Of a DNA stretch of 64,000 bases, positions 17,980 to 26,549 are shown piece by piece (position 1 is the stretch's first letter; every line of letters begins with the position of its first letter). The notes beneath the pieces were generated by a model. It was not told where the DNA came from, did not search any database, and saw nothing but the letters and a program-made list of their open reading frames with translations. The DNA lies in assembly GCF_900199215.1 (NCBI RefSeq), contig NZ_FZQA01000001.1:868001-932000 (forward strand), given 5' to 3'. The position numbers and the translations under genes were made by a program. The DNA comes from Amphiplicatus metriothermophilus (GTDB lineage: Bacteria > Pseudomonadota > Alphaproteobacteria > Caulobacterales > Parvularculaceae).

Positions 17980-20568
17980 ATGCGCCCTGTCGCCGCCGCT
18001 ATCGTCGCCGTCGCGCTCATCCTGTTCCACTTTCCGGCGCTGGCCGAGCCGATCGATTATTATCGCGCGCCAGGCGCGTACTACGATCCGGCGATTCCGA
18101 CGCCTGACGAATTTTTCGGCCATGGCCTCGGCGACAAGCCGGTGCGGCACGACATGATGGTCGCCTATATGCGCGCGCTCGCTCGCCAGTCGCCGCGCAT
18201 CGCGGCCGAGACAGTCGGCTTTTCGCACGAAGGCCGGCCGATCCTGTTCCTCACGATCACCGCGCCGGAAAATCATGAGCGGCTCGATGACATTCGCGCC
18301 GCGCACATCGCCCGGCTCGCCCCAGATGCGCCGGATACGGACGGTCCCGCCGTCGTCTGGCTGCATTACGGCGTGCACGGCGCGGAATCCTCCGGCATGG
18401 ACGCCGCCATCCCGACGCTCTATCACCTCGCCGCCGCGCAGGGCGAGGCGATCGAAGAGACGTTGCGCGATACGGTCGTGCTGATGGTCGCGATCTTCAA
18501 TCCGGACGGCCACTCGCGCCGGGTCAATCACGTCTACACCTTTCTGAGCGAGACGCCGGTCACGGATCCTGCGCACGCCCAACACAATCTGTGGATCGAG
18601 GCGCGCACGAATCATTACTGGTTCGACCTCAACCGCGACTGGATGCTCCAGACGCAGCCAGAGAGCCAGTCATGGATCGGCAAGTGGCATGAATGGAAGC
18701 CGAACGTCGTCGGCGACTTCCATGAAATGGGCTCGAACAGCACCTATTATTTCCATCCGGGCGAACCGCGCCGGGTGAACCCGCTCATCCCGGAGAGAGC
18801 GCGCGAACTCGCCTCAGCCTTCGCAGAGGAGTACCGCGGCCGGCTCGACGCGGCGGGCGAGCTTTACGCCTCCGAGGAGGGCTTCGACAATTTCTATGTC
18901 GGCAAAGGTTCGACTTATCCGCAGGTCAATGGGGCCGTGGGAATCCTGTTCGAAGCGGCGGCCGCGCGCGGCGGGCGCATCGATACCGATAACGGCCTGC
19001 GCACCTATGCGCAGAACATCCGCATCCACTTTAACATGTCGCTTTCGACGATTGAAGGCGCGCGACGGCATCGCGCGGCGCTGCGCGCCTATCAGCGCGC
19101 GTTCTTCGCCGGCGCGCCGCGCGAAGCGCGCGCCCATCCGGTCAAGGCCTATGTCTTCACGACCGCCGGCGACGAGGCGCGCCTCGATCATTTTCTGAAG
19201 CTGCTCGCGCGCCACGACGTCGCCGCCTACCGGCTCGCCCGCGACGTCGCGGCGGGCGGGCGCGACTTCCGCGCTGGAGCGAGCGTCGTCGTGCCGCTCG
19301 ATCAGCCGCAGCACCGCTTCATCCGCGCGCTGTTCGATCGCGTGACCGAGTTCGAAGAGAACGTCTTTTACGACGTCTCGGGGTGGACGATGCCGCTCGC
19401 CTACGATCTCGATTACGCCCCGCTCGACGGCATGCGCTACAACGCTTCCCTGCTCGGCGAGCGCGCCCGCGGCGCCGGCTACGCCAAGCCCGCCCCCGGC
19501 GAGGCGCGCTACGGATATATCTTCGACTGGGAGGACTATTACGCGCCGCGCGCGCTTCATCGCTTTCTGAGCGAGGACGTGATCGCGCGCGTGCTGGCCG
19601 CGCCGAAGACGCTCGCGATCGACGGCGCGCCGCGCGAATTCCGCCGCGGGGCGATCTTCGTTCCCTTCGCGGGGCAGACGGTTTCGCGCGAGCGCATCGC
19701 GCAGATCGCCGCGCGCGTGGCGCGCGAGGACGGGGTCGACATTTTTCCGCTGGACAGCGGAAACGCCGCGCCGGGCGTCGGCGATCTCGGCGCGAGCCGC
19801 AGCGTACGCTCGCTCAAAAAACCGAAAATCCTGCTCCTGTTCGACGACGGGGTCTCGCGCTACAGCGCCGGCCAGATCTGGCACCTGCTCGACTGGCGCA
19901 TGAAGATTCCGGTCGTCATGCGGCGCAAGAACGACCTCGGCGGGCTGAAACTTTCCGATTACACCCATATCATTCTGCCGGGCGGACGCGGCGCGCGTCT
20001 GGACGACAAGGACGCGGAGACCGTGAAAACATGGGTTCGCGCCGGCGGCGTGCTGATCGCGACGGCCGACGCCGCGGTCTGGGCGCAAGGCGCCTTTCTG
20101 GCGGATGCGGCGCGCGAAAAACCGGCCGAGGAAATCCCGGCGGGCGAAGAGCGCCTCGATTACGCCGAAAAAACGGTGAAAGACGCCGAGCATGTCATCG
20201 GCGGGGCGCTGTTCGAAAGCGATCTCGACATCACGCACCCGCTTGGCTTCGGCTACGCCGACCGCGCCATCGCGACCATGAAGACCGGCGCTCATGTGCT
20301 GGCGACTCCGAAAAATCCTTACGCGACGGTCGCGCGCTATACGCAAGCGCCGCTCCTGTCAGGCTATGCGTCCGAGCGTCGTGTCGGCGAGATCGCGGGA
20401 ACGCCAATGCTCGCTGCCGATCGCCTGGGCGCTGGAGCTATCGTTCTGTTCACGGACGATACGTCCTTCCGCGCGACTTTTCTCGGCGCGGACAAGCTGT
20501 TCATGAACGCGGTGTTCTTCGCGCCGATCGTGGAAGCCGCAGGAGCGGCGGGCGCGGCCGCGCATTGA
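17980..20568 (+). CDS. Exported M14-family zinc carboxypeptidase with C-terminal GATase-like domain
   Basis: An 862-residue secreted peptidase. The ATG at 17980 follows a GGAGGAG ribosome-binding site (17964-17970) and opens a signal peptide cleaved near LAEP. The zinc ligands of the M14 carboxypeptidase fold are visible as H133-G-A-E136 (VHGAESSGMD) and H248 in GDFHEMGSN. After the peptidase domain comes a linker and, from about residue 600, a segment with an LLLFDDG start and a PGGRGARL turn that resembles a glutamine-amidotransferase-like fold, as in large bacteroidete and proteobacterial M14 proteins. The peptide substrate is unknown. A GC-rich hairpin follows 62 bases after its stop. Confidence 0.88.
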   Translation: MRPVAAAIVAVALILFHFPALAEPIDYYRAPGAYYDPAIPTPDEFFGHGLGDKPVRHDMMVAYMRALARQSPRIAAETVGFSHEGRPILFLTITAPENHERLDDIRAAHIARLAPDAPDTDGPAVVWLHYGVHGAESSGMDAAIPTLYHLAAAQGEAIEETLRDTVVLMVAIFNPDGHSRRVNHVYTFLSETPVTDPAHAQHNLWIEARTNHYWFDLNRDWMLQTQPESQSWIGKWHEWKPNVVGDFHEMGSNSTYYFHPGEPRRVNPLIPERARELASAFAEEYRGRLDAAGELYASEEGFDNFYVGKGSTYPQVNGAVGILFEAAAARGGRIDTDNGLRTYAQNIRIHFNMSLSTIEGARRHRAALRAYQRAFFAGAPREARAHPVKAYVFTTAGDEARLDHFLKLLARHDVAAYRLARDVAAGGRDFRAGASVVVPLDQPQHRFIRALFDRVTEFEENVFYDVSGWTMPLAYDLDYAPLDGMRYNASLLGERARGAGYAKPAPGEARYGYIFDWEDYYAPRALHRFLSEDVIARVLAAPKTLAIDGAPREFRRGAIFVPFAGQTVSRERIAQIAARVAREDGVDIFPLDSGNAAPGVGDLGASRSVRSLKKPKILLLFDDGVSRYSAGQIWHLLDWRMKIPVVMRRKNDLGGLKLSDYTHIILPGGRGARLDDKDAETVKTWVRAGGVLIATADAAVWAQGAFLADAAREKPAEEIPAGEERLDYAEKTVKDAEHVIGGALFESDLDITHPLGFGYADRAIATMKTGAHVLATPKNPYATVARYTQAPLLSGYASERRVGEIAGTPMLAADRLGAGAIVLFTDDTSFRATFLGADKLFMNAVFFAPIVEAAGAAGAAAH

Positions 20569-20630
20569 TCCCGGCGCGCAATTTCCAGCGCCGCGTTCGC
20601 TTGGATGACCTGAGAACCAGGGCGTCGGCG

Positions 20631-20658
20631 GGCGGCGCCGCAGCGAAACGGCGCCGCC
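20631..20658 (+). terminator. GC-rich hairpin, possible terminator of the M14 gene
   Basis: GGCGGCGCCG (20631-20640) pairs perfectly with CGGCGCCGCC (20649-20658) around an 8-base loop. Only CTTTC follows, so a classical T-run is lacking and termination is a weak inference. The arms are also nearly self-complementary. Confidence 0.5.
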
Positions 20659-20698
20659 CTTTCGCCGCCGGCGGGGGAGAGTGCCGGCGACCTTGTGG

Positions 20699-20778
20699 GG
20701 CTTTCGTACGAAAGCCGCAGCCCGTAACGACGACGGCGCGCCACCGCCAGTCGCGCGCCGCCCGTTCGTTTGAAAGCC
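20699..20778 (+). promoter_or_regulatory. Two-copy palindromic operator candidate before AGCS symporter gene
   Basis: GGCTTTCGTACGAAAGCC at 20699-20716 is a perfect 18-bp palindrome. A diverged copy of its right-hand part, CGTTCGTTTGAAAGCC, lies at 20763-20778 and matches the palindrome at 13 of 16 positions. The two copies are 62 bp apart, close to six helical turns, in the 316-base gap before the symporter gene. The binding protein is unknown. Apart from this and the hairpin at 20631, I see nothing coding in 20569-20884. Confidence 0.55.
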
Positions 20779-20884
20779 TATGGCGAACCCGATCGCGGGG
20801 TCAACGGCTTTTCTTCGATGGCGTGATGGTGAATCGTCTTCAGATCGGCGCGGTAAGAGCCTTTGACGCAAGCCAGGAGGCGTT

Positions 20885-22357
20885 ATGATGCAAAGCGACG
20901 CGCAGGGCGGGCTTGCAGAGCGAATCAACGACGCCGCCGCGCCGGTGAGCGATGCGGCGAGCGCCGTGATCTTCTACTCGATCCGTATCGGCGAGGTGGA
21001 TCTTCCGCTCGTCGTCGTCTGGCTCATCGTCGCCGCGACGGTTTTCACGTTCTATTTCCGCTTCATCAACCTGCGCGGCTTCGCCCATGCGTTGAGGCTC
21101 GTCGTTCGCCGTCGCGCAAGGCACGAAGGCGACGGGGAGATTTCCCATTTCGAAGCGCTGAGCTCGGCGCTCTCGGGCACGGTGGGGCTCGGCAACATCG
21201 CGTCGGTTCCGGTGGCGATCGCGCTCGGCGGGCCCGGCGCCGTCTTCTGGATGATCGTCGCGGGCTTTCTCGGCATGACGTCGAAATTCGCCGAATGCGC
21301 GCTGGCGGTGAAATACCGCCGCACGAAGCCTGACGGAACCGTTATCGGCGGGCCGATGTTCTATATCGAAGCCGTGTTCTCCCGCCGCGGGCTCAAGACT
21401 CTCGGCAAGTTCGCCGCGGTTTTCTTCGCCATAATGACCATCGGCGCTTCGGTGAGCGTCTTTCAGGTCAACCAGAGCTACGCGCAGCTCTCCAACGTGA
21501 CGGGCGTCACGGCGCCGCTCGCCTATGGCGTGATCGTCTCGGCCCTGGTCGCCGTCGTCATTCTCGGCGGCATACGGAACATCGCGCGAGTGACGCGCGT
21601 GCTGGTGCCTTTCATGGGCGCACTCTATCTGGCCGCGGGCTGGCTCATCATCCTTCTCAATATCGACGCCGCGCCGGCGGCCGTCGCCGCGATCTTCAAG
21701 GGCGCTTTCGGGCTCGAAGCCGCTGGCGGCGGGATCGTCGGCGCGCTCGTCAACGGCGTGCAGCGCGCGACTTATTCGAGCGAGGCCGGCGTCGGCTCTG
21801 CCGCCATCGCGCACGCGGCGGTGCGCACGAAAGAGCCGCTGACGGAAGGTTATGTAGCGCTGCTCGAACCGTTCATCGACACCGTCGTCGTCTGCGCGAC
21901 CACGGCGCTCGTCATCATCATGACCGGCGCGCATGAGCCTTATCTCTACGTGCCGCGATCCGAGATCGTCGGCATCGAGATCACCTCGGCGGCGTTCGGC
22001 TCAGCTTTCTCCTGGTATCCTTACGTTCTGCTCGTCTCTGTCATTCTGTTCGCCTTCTCGACGCTTATAGCCTGGGCCTATTACGGCGCGCAGGCCGCGG
22101 CCTATCTGTTCGGCGCGACGCGAGCCGTCGACGTGACGTTCAAGCTGACCTTGTGTGCGCTGCTGTCGACCGGCGCGGCGATTCATCTGTCGTCGATCAT
22201 CAGCTTCATCGACTCGATGCTGTTCGGCATGTGCATCCCAAACATCATCGCGCTTTACCTGCTGCTGCCCGAACTCAAGCGCGATGTGCGGCGCTATGAA
22301 GCGGCGCATTTCGCGCCGAAGGCGGGGAAGACTGGAGACGCGCCGGCCGGCACATAG
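20885..22357 (+). CDS. Alanine/glycine:cation symporter (AGCS family)
   Basis: A 490-residue inner-membrane transporter with about ten to eleven hydrophobic helices, of the sodium- or proton-coupled alanine/glycine symporter family. The family signature is visible at about 97-125: GTVGLGNIASVPVAIALGG then PGAVFWMIVAGFLGM. GGPMFYIE and the SSEAGVGSAAIAHAA segment, with a Y before it, are also typical. The start ATG at 20885 (second ATG at 20888) is preceded by AGGAGG at 20875-20880. A palindromic operator candidate lies upstream, so transcription may be substrate-controlled. Substrate preference among alanine, glycine and others is not predictable here. Confidence 0.93.
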   Translation: MMQSDAQGGLAERINDAAAPVSDAASAVIFYSIRIGEVDLPLVVVWLIVAATVFTFYFRFINLRGFAHALRLVVRRRARHEGDGEISHFEALSSALSGTVGLGNIASVPVAIALGGPGAVFWMIVAGFLGMTSKFAECALAVKYRRTKPDGTVIGGPMFYIEAVFSRRGLKTLGKFAAVFFAIMTIGASVSVFQVNQSYAQLSNVTGVTAPLAYGVIVSALVAVVILGGIRNIARVTRVLVPFMGALYLAAGWLIILLNIDAAPAAVAAIFKGAFGLEAAGGGIVGALVNGVQRATYSSEAGVGSAAIAHAAVRTKEPLTEGYVALLEPFIDTVVVCATTALVIIMTGAHEPYLYVPRSEIVGIEITSAAFGSAFSWYPYVLLVSVILFAFSTLIAWAYYGAQAAAYLFGATRAVDVTFKLTLCALLSTGAAIHLSSIISFIDSMLFGMCIPNIIALYLLLPELKRDVRRYEAAHFAPKAGKTGDAPAGT

Positions 22358-22392
22358 GACGCGGCGCGTCCTTCCGGACCTGCGGCGACCCG

Positions 22393-24708
22393 TCAAGAGG
22401 CGCCGTCGCCTTTTCCGTCTCGATCGCCGCGCGCGCGTTCGCGTTCGATCCGGCGACGCTCGCGTTCGATCGCCTTGCGCTCCTCCTTGAGGCGCTCTTC
22501 GGCTTCCCTGAGCGCTTTTTCGCGCGCCTGGAGAAGCTCGATCTCGTCGATTTCCGCCCGCAGCCGATGCGCTTCGGCGATCGCCAGCGCCCGCTCGCGC
22601 GCCCGTTCAGCCTGCTCAAGCGCCCGCTCGCGGGCGCGTTCGACCTCTTCCCGGGCGCGCTCCATGTTTTCGCGCCATTCGTCCGCCCATTCGCCGGCGA
22701 AATCGAGTGTCTTTGCGTCGAAGGCGAACCAGTCGCCATCGAAATCGAAGGAGAATGTCGACAAGCCGTTCTCGCGACGCTCCTCCATCGCGCGCCTGTG
22801 GCGCTCCATGGCTTCGGCGTGAGCTTCGCGCGCCCTGCGCATTTGCGCGCGCATCTTTTCAAGCGCCTTGTCCAGTTTGGCGCGTTCTTCTTCGGCGAGC
22901 TCGCCGTCGAGGTCGATGACGGTTTTCTCGCCGTCCTTCGATTTGTATATGAACTTTCCGCGCTCGATCTTGAGGCTTTCCTCGCCGTCTTCGTCGCTGA
23001 AGACGAAGGCGCGTACGGCTTCGCCGTCGAGATCGGACGACAACTCGGGCCAAGCCGGGGGCGCATTCCTGGGCGCTTCGGGCGCGCGCGGGGCCGGAGC
23101 CGGTTCGGTCGCCGGAGCCGGCGCGGCTTCGGGTTCCGGCGCCGGCGCCGGGCCTCCGGCGGCGACGAGGCTCAGGGGATCGACGCGCGTCCCGTCGATG
23201 AGCGTTTCGAAATGCAGATGCGGACCGGCGACGTCGCCAGTGGCGCCGACCCGGGCGATCGTCTGGCCCGCCTTCACGCGGTCGCCCTTGCGCACGGCGT
23301 AGCTGTCGAGATGGGCGTAGCGCGTGACGAGCCCGTTGCCGTGATCGATGACGACGACCTTCCCCCAGGCGGGCTTGTCTTCATAAACGTCGGTCGCGGC
23401 GACGATCACGCCGTCAGCGGGCGCGGTCACGGGCGCGCCGCGCGGCGCCCTGATGTCGACGCCCTGATGAACGCGGCGCGCGCGGCCGAGTCCGTCGGTG
23501 AAGCTGACGGCGAAGTCGAGCGTAATCGGTCCGTTGACCGGCAGGCGCTCAAGGCTGACCGTCGCGCCGGGCTGGCGGTCCGGCGCGACGGCGAAGGCGG
23601 CTTGCGCGAAGGCGAGCGCGCCGGCGGCGAGGCCCGCGCCGAGCGCGGCCAGACGCCCGCGCGGCCGGTCGGAGTCCGGGGCGCCTGACAGAATGGCGTC
23701 GAGGCGCATCCTGCGGCTGCGACGGTCGAACGGCGTGAAGGCGAGGGCGAGCGCCCGCGCGCTGCGCGCGCGTTCGGCGGCGAAGCGCAGGCTCTCTACG
23801 AAGCAGGCTGCATAGGCGCGCCGGTCCGCGCCGCGCTCGAGCACCAGCGCGTCCGCGCTCTGCTCGGCGGCGAGCTCGGCGCGCGCCGCGATGCGCGCCA
23901 CGAACGGATTGAACCAGAAGAACAGGCGCGCCGCGCGCAGCGCCGCGAACAGAAAACCGTCGCCGCGCCGGATATGAGCGAGTTCGTGCGCGCACATCAT
24001 CACGACGTCCTCGCGACGCATCCGCGTTTCGATATCGGCGGGAATGAGGATCGCGGGTCTGAAGAGACCATAGACGCATACGGAGGAAACGGCCTCGGTC
24101 TGTTTCAGGCGCGCCGGCCCGGCGACGCCGAGCCGCCGGCGCCAGTCTTCGAGCGCGAAGGCGAGGCCGGGGTCCGCCAGCGGGCGCGCGCGGCGCAGGG
24201 ACGCCGCGAAGACGAGCGCGCGCGCCGCCCAGAGGCCGAAGAAGAGGAAAAGCCCGTAGGCGTAGATCAACCAGGCCGCGCGCAAGACGGTCGCGGCGTC
24301 AAGATCGGCGCCGGCCGGCGGGCCGTTCTTTTCGGGCGCGGCGGCGAGCGCGGGCTCGCCGGTGGTCGCCAGCACAAGGGCTCTCTCGGCCGCGCCCGGC
24401 GCCGGCGCGGCGTCGACGGGAACGGCGGAGGCTTCCTGCATTGCGGGCGCGGACAGGGCGCCGAGGGTCGCTTCCGCGGCTGTTTCAATCGCGGCCGCCG
24501 CCGGGCGCAACGATACGCCGGCCGCGGCGAGCGCCGGCGCGATCAGTGTCGGCGCGGCGGCGAGAAGCAGCGCGCCGAGCCAGAGCGTTTCCGAGTTCGT
24601 GAGCGGCCGACCCCCGTCGAGTCGCGTCGCGGCGGCGTAAACGATCGGCGCCCAAAGCAGCGACGCCAGCAGGCAGAGGATTGCGGGTTCCATCTCGAAG
24701 CCGGTCAT
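22393..24708 (-). CDS. Membrane M56 (BlaR1-type) metallopeptidase fused to M23 peptidase domain
   Basis: A 771-residue multidomain protein. Several N-terminal helices embed a BlaR1/MecR1-type M56 zinc peptidase, with H241-E-L-A-H245 in MCAHELAHIRRGD. After a further helix near 352-373 comes a periplasmic M23 (LytM) domain with H414-x3-D418 (HQGVDIRAP) and GPHLHF (H499), the zinc-ligand pattern of active endopeptidases. A proline/alanine linker (about 515-545) leads to a highly charged C-terminal region (about 590-771) with a predicted long coiled coil. It is translationally coupled to blaI by an ATGA overlap. By analogy with BlaR1, the M56 part may cleave the BlaI repressor on an envelope signal; the added M23 domain suggests that the signal or output involves peptidoglycan. 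Confidence 0.88.
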   Translation of the reverse strand: MTGFEMEPAILCLLASLLWAPIVYAAATRLDGGRPLTNSETLWLGALLLAAAPTLIAPALAAAGVSLRPAAAAIETAAEATLGALSAPAMQEASAVPVDAAPAPGAAERALVLATTGEPALAAAPEKNGPPAGADLDAATVLRAAWLIYAYGLFLFFGLWAARALVFAASLRRARPLADPGLAFALEDWRRRLGVAGPARLKQTEAVSSVCVYGLFRPAILIPADIETRMRREDVVMMCAHELAHIRRGDGFLFAALRAARLFFWFNPFVARIAARAELAAEQSADALVLERGADRRAYAACFVESLRFAAERARSARALALAFTPFDRRSRRMRLDAILSGAPDSDRPRGRLAALGAGLAAGALAFAQAAFAVAPDRQPGATVSLERLPVNGPITLDFAVSFTDGLGRARRVHQGVDIRAPRGAPVTAPADGVIVAATDVYEDKPAWGKVVVIDHGNGLVTRYAHLDSYAVRKGDRVKAGQTIARVGATGDVAGPHLHFETLIDGTRVDPLSLVAAGGPAPAPEPEAAPAPATEPAPAPRAPEAPRNAPPAWPELSSDLDGEAVRAFVFSDEDGEESLKIERGKFIYKSKDGEKTVIDLDGELAEEERAKLDKALEKMRAQMRRAREAHAEAMERHRRAMEERRENGLSTFSFDFDGDWFAFDAKTLDFAGEWADEWRENMERAREEVERARERALEQAERARERALAIAEAHRLRAEIDEIELLQAREKALREAEERLKEERKAIERERRRIERERARGDRDGKGDGAS

Positions 24709-25118
24709 TTTCTGGTCTCCCCGTCGCGGGCTTGTCCGTCGCGCAGCATTTTTTCGAGCTCTTCGAGTTCATCCTCGGTGAGCAGTTTCGATTGGGCGAA
24801 GTAAACGGCGGACGGCGCCGCGTCGAGCTCGAGCACGCGGCTCGAGAAGTCCTGAATCATCCGTCCAAGGAGCGCCACCTTGCCGATCGCGGCGGCGTAG
24901 ACATTGGCGCCGTCGGCCGGCCGGCGCGTCAGGAGCCCCTTGTCCACCATCCGCTCGAGCACCGTGCGCAAAGTGGAGTAGGACCAGCCGAGCGGTTCGG
25001 CGAGCTCGTCGGCGACGGCGCGCGCGGTGAGCGCCTTGCGCCGCCATAGCAGCTTGAGAATTTCCAGCTCCGGCCGCGTCGGCTGGACGTGGCCGTCTTG
25101 CGGGGTTGCGGGGCGCAT
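24705..25118 (-). CDS. blaI: BlaI/MecI/CopY family transcriptional repressor
   Basis: A 137-residue winged-helix repressor. The sequence PTRPELEILKLLWRRKALTA and RTVLERMVDKGLLTRRP is typical of the BlaI DNA-binding domain; the C-terminal third is the dimerisation helix region. I start at the ATG complementary to 25116-25118, preceded on that strand by GGGGAGAGAG. The longer frame to 25223 would translate through the operator. In BlaI systems the repressor is inactivated by proteolysis by its membrane M56 partner, here the next gene, which overlaps by 4 bases (ATGA). No beta-lactamase gene of class A-D type is adjacent. Confidence 0.93.
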   Translation of the reverse strand: MRPATPQDGHVQPTRPELEILKLLWRRKALTARAVADELAEPLGWSYSTLRTVLERMVDKGLLTRRPADGANVYAAAIGKVALLGRMIQDFSSRVLELDAAPSAVYFAQSKLLTEDELEELEKMLRDGQARDGETRK

Positions 25119-25183
25119 CGTTTCTCTCTCCCCGTGTGTCGCAGACTGTTTTCCTGAGCGGACGGCGGGACCGCCTCTTGTGA

Positions 25184-25218
25184 TGCGACGTCTGTAGCAT
25201 GGCGCTACAAATGTCGCA
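25184..25218. promoter_or_regulatory. Paired inverted BlaI-type operator
   Basis: Two copies of GCGAC-N3-TGTAGC face each other. The left copy spans 25185-25198; the right copy reads GCTACA (25204-25209), N3, GTCGC (25213-25217). The extended outer hexamers TGCGAC and GTCGCA also match, so the 35-bp site has perfect outer and inner arms. Each copy is itself an imperfect dyad of the GTAGC/GCTAC type, close to the TACA-N-TGTA core known for BlaI/MecI/CopY operators. It lies 66 bases upstream of the blaI start, as expected for autoregulation of the blaI-M56/M23 operon. Confidence 0.75.
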
Positions 25219-25279
25219 ACCACGCCGCGGCCCTTTTTGCGACGAAGCGAGGCGCGCCGGCGGCGAACGGCGCCGGCGC

Positions 25280-26026
25280 CTATCCGATCGATTCGACTGA
25301 CGCGGCCAGACGCGCGAGGTCGGCCGGCGTCGACAGCCGATGGTCGCCGTCTCCGGTCAAGGTGACGAGGAGATCCGGAGAGCGGATCGTCTCGGCGAGG
25401 CGCATGGCGTGGCGCCAGGGAACGTCCGTGTCCTTCATGCCCTGTAGGATGCGCACGGGAACGGCGAGATCGATAGGCGCGCCGAGGACGCGATTGCGCC
25501 GGCCGTCCTCGATCAGCTTCCAGGTGACAACGTCCGGCTCGGGCGCGTAGTCGGACGGAAGCTCCAGCCTGCCTTCCCGTTCGAGCCGCGCGCGGTCGTC
25601 TTCATCGAGGCTGTTCCAGAACAGCTCTTCGGTGAAGTCCGGCGCCGGGGCGATATAGACGAGCCCGGCGAGGCGCTCGGGCCGCGCCCGCGCGAGCAGC
25701 GTCGCGATCCACCCGCCCATTGACGAGCCGACAAGGATCTGCGGCCCCGCAGTCAGCCCGTCGAGGACGGCGAGGGCGTCCGCCGTCCAGTCGGAGATGC
25801 AGCCGTCCTCGAACGCGCCGTCCGACGCGCCGTGTCCGGAATAATCGAAGCGCACATAGGTGCGCTCGCGCCGGCGCGCCCAGTCGGCGAGAAAGCTCGC
25901 CTTGGTTCCCGTCATGTCGGAACGAAAGCCGCCGAGCCAGACGACGCCAGGCCCAGCGCCCTCGACGCGCTCATAGGCGAGCCTGCCCTTGGGGCCGTCC
26001 ATGTGCCGTGCGGCGATCATGCTCAC
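25280..26026 (-). CDS. Alpha/beta hydrolase
   Basis: A 248-residue soluble alpha/beta hydrolase. The nucleophile elbow is G100-S-S102-M-G104 (LVGSSMGGWIA). The acid is probably the aspartate in QGMKDTDVPW and the catalytic histidine is in GDGDHRLS near the C-terminus. FDYSGHGASDG is the typical segment before the cap region. The proportions and motifs resemble ABHD10/acyl-protein-thioesterase-like hydrolases, but the substrate is unassigned. It is transcribed leftward and diverges from the VOC-family gene; there is no signal peptide. Confidence 0.87.
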   Translation of the reverse strand: MSMIAARHMDGPKGRLAYERVEGAGPGVVWLGGFRSDMTGTKASFLADWARRRERTYVRFDYSGHGASDGAFEDGCISDWTADALAVLDGLTAGPQILVGSSMGGWIATLLARARPERLAGLVYIAPAPDFTEELFWNSLDEDDRARLEREGRLELPSDYAPEPDVVTWKLIEDGRRNRVLGAPIDLAVPVRILQGMKDTDVPWRHAMRLAETIRSPDLLVTLTGDGDHRLSTPADLARLAASVESIG

Positions 26027-26127
26027 GTCGCCTCCCCGCCGGATTTGCCGAAGGCTTTGTGCTATCAGTCGCGGCGCATGATGAAAACCTTGCGCCGCGC
26101 AAAGGCGCGCCAGGAAGGAGAAACCGA

Positions 26128-26532
26128 ATGCTCGACCATGTCGGCCTCAGCGTCGCTGACTATCAGAAGTCGAAGGCTTTCTATGAGAAGGCCCTCGCCC
26201 CGCTCGGCTATCGTTTTCTCTTCGAGGTCCCGAAAGAGCACACGGGCGGAATCAGCGTCGGCGGATTCGGCGCGCCGCCCAAGCCGGAATTCTGGATCGA
26301 CGGTTCGGGCAAGCCTTCGCCGAAGCTGCATGTCGCGTTCAGGGCCAGGGATCGCGCCGCGGTCGACGCCTTTTACGAAGCCGCGCTCAAGGCCGGCGGG
26401 CGCGACAACGGCGCGCCTGGTCTGCGCCCGCATTATCACGAGCATTATTACGGCGCTTTCGTGCTCGACCCGGACGGGCACAATATCGAGGCGGTCTGCC
26501 ACGCGCCGCCTGAAGCTGACCGACGCGCCTGA
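26128..26532 (+). CDS. VOC/glyoxalase-fold protein
   Basis: A 134-residue protein of the vicinal-oxygen-chelate superfamily. The N-terminal LDHVGLSVADYQKSKAFYEK and the C-terminal AFVLDPDGHNIEAV are the paired beta-alpha-beta-beta-beta module hallmarks. Candidate metal ligands are the histidine in DHVGLSV, the histidine in LHVAFRA and the glutamate in NIEAV. The ATG at 26128 has an AGGAAGGAG ribosome-binding site 8-16 bases upstream. Members include glyoxalases, dioxygenases and antibiotic-binding proteins, so no reaction is assigned. The glycosyltransferase gene follows after 17 bases. Confidence 0.87.
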   Translation: MLDHVGLSVADYQKSKAFYEKALAPLGYRFLFEVPKEHTGGISVGGFGAPPKPEFWIDGSGKPSPKLHVAFRARDRAAVDAFYEAALKAGGRDNGAPGLRPHYHEHYYGAFVLDPDGHNIEAVCHAPPEADRRA

Positions 26533-26549
26533 CGGGAAGGAGACAAGAG

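Noticed and set aside
18814-20346. Antisense open frame of 510 codons opposite the M14 peptidase
   Set aside because: No recognisable domain, arginine-rich, fully covered by a strongly supported peptidase gene.
20660-20720. Glycine riboswitch before the AGCS symporter (GGGGGAGAGTGCCGGC start)
   Set aside because: The opening looks like a glycine aptamer, but the downstream conserved CTCTCAGGCAAA-type strand and the second helix are missing.
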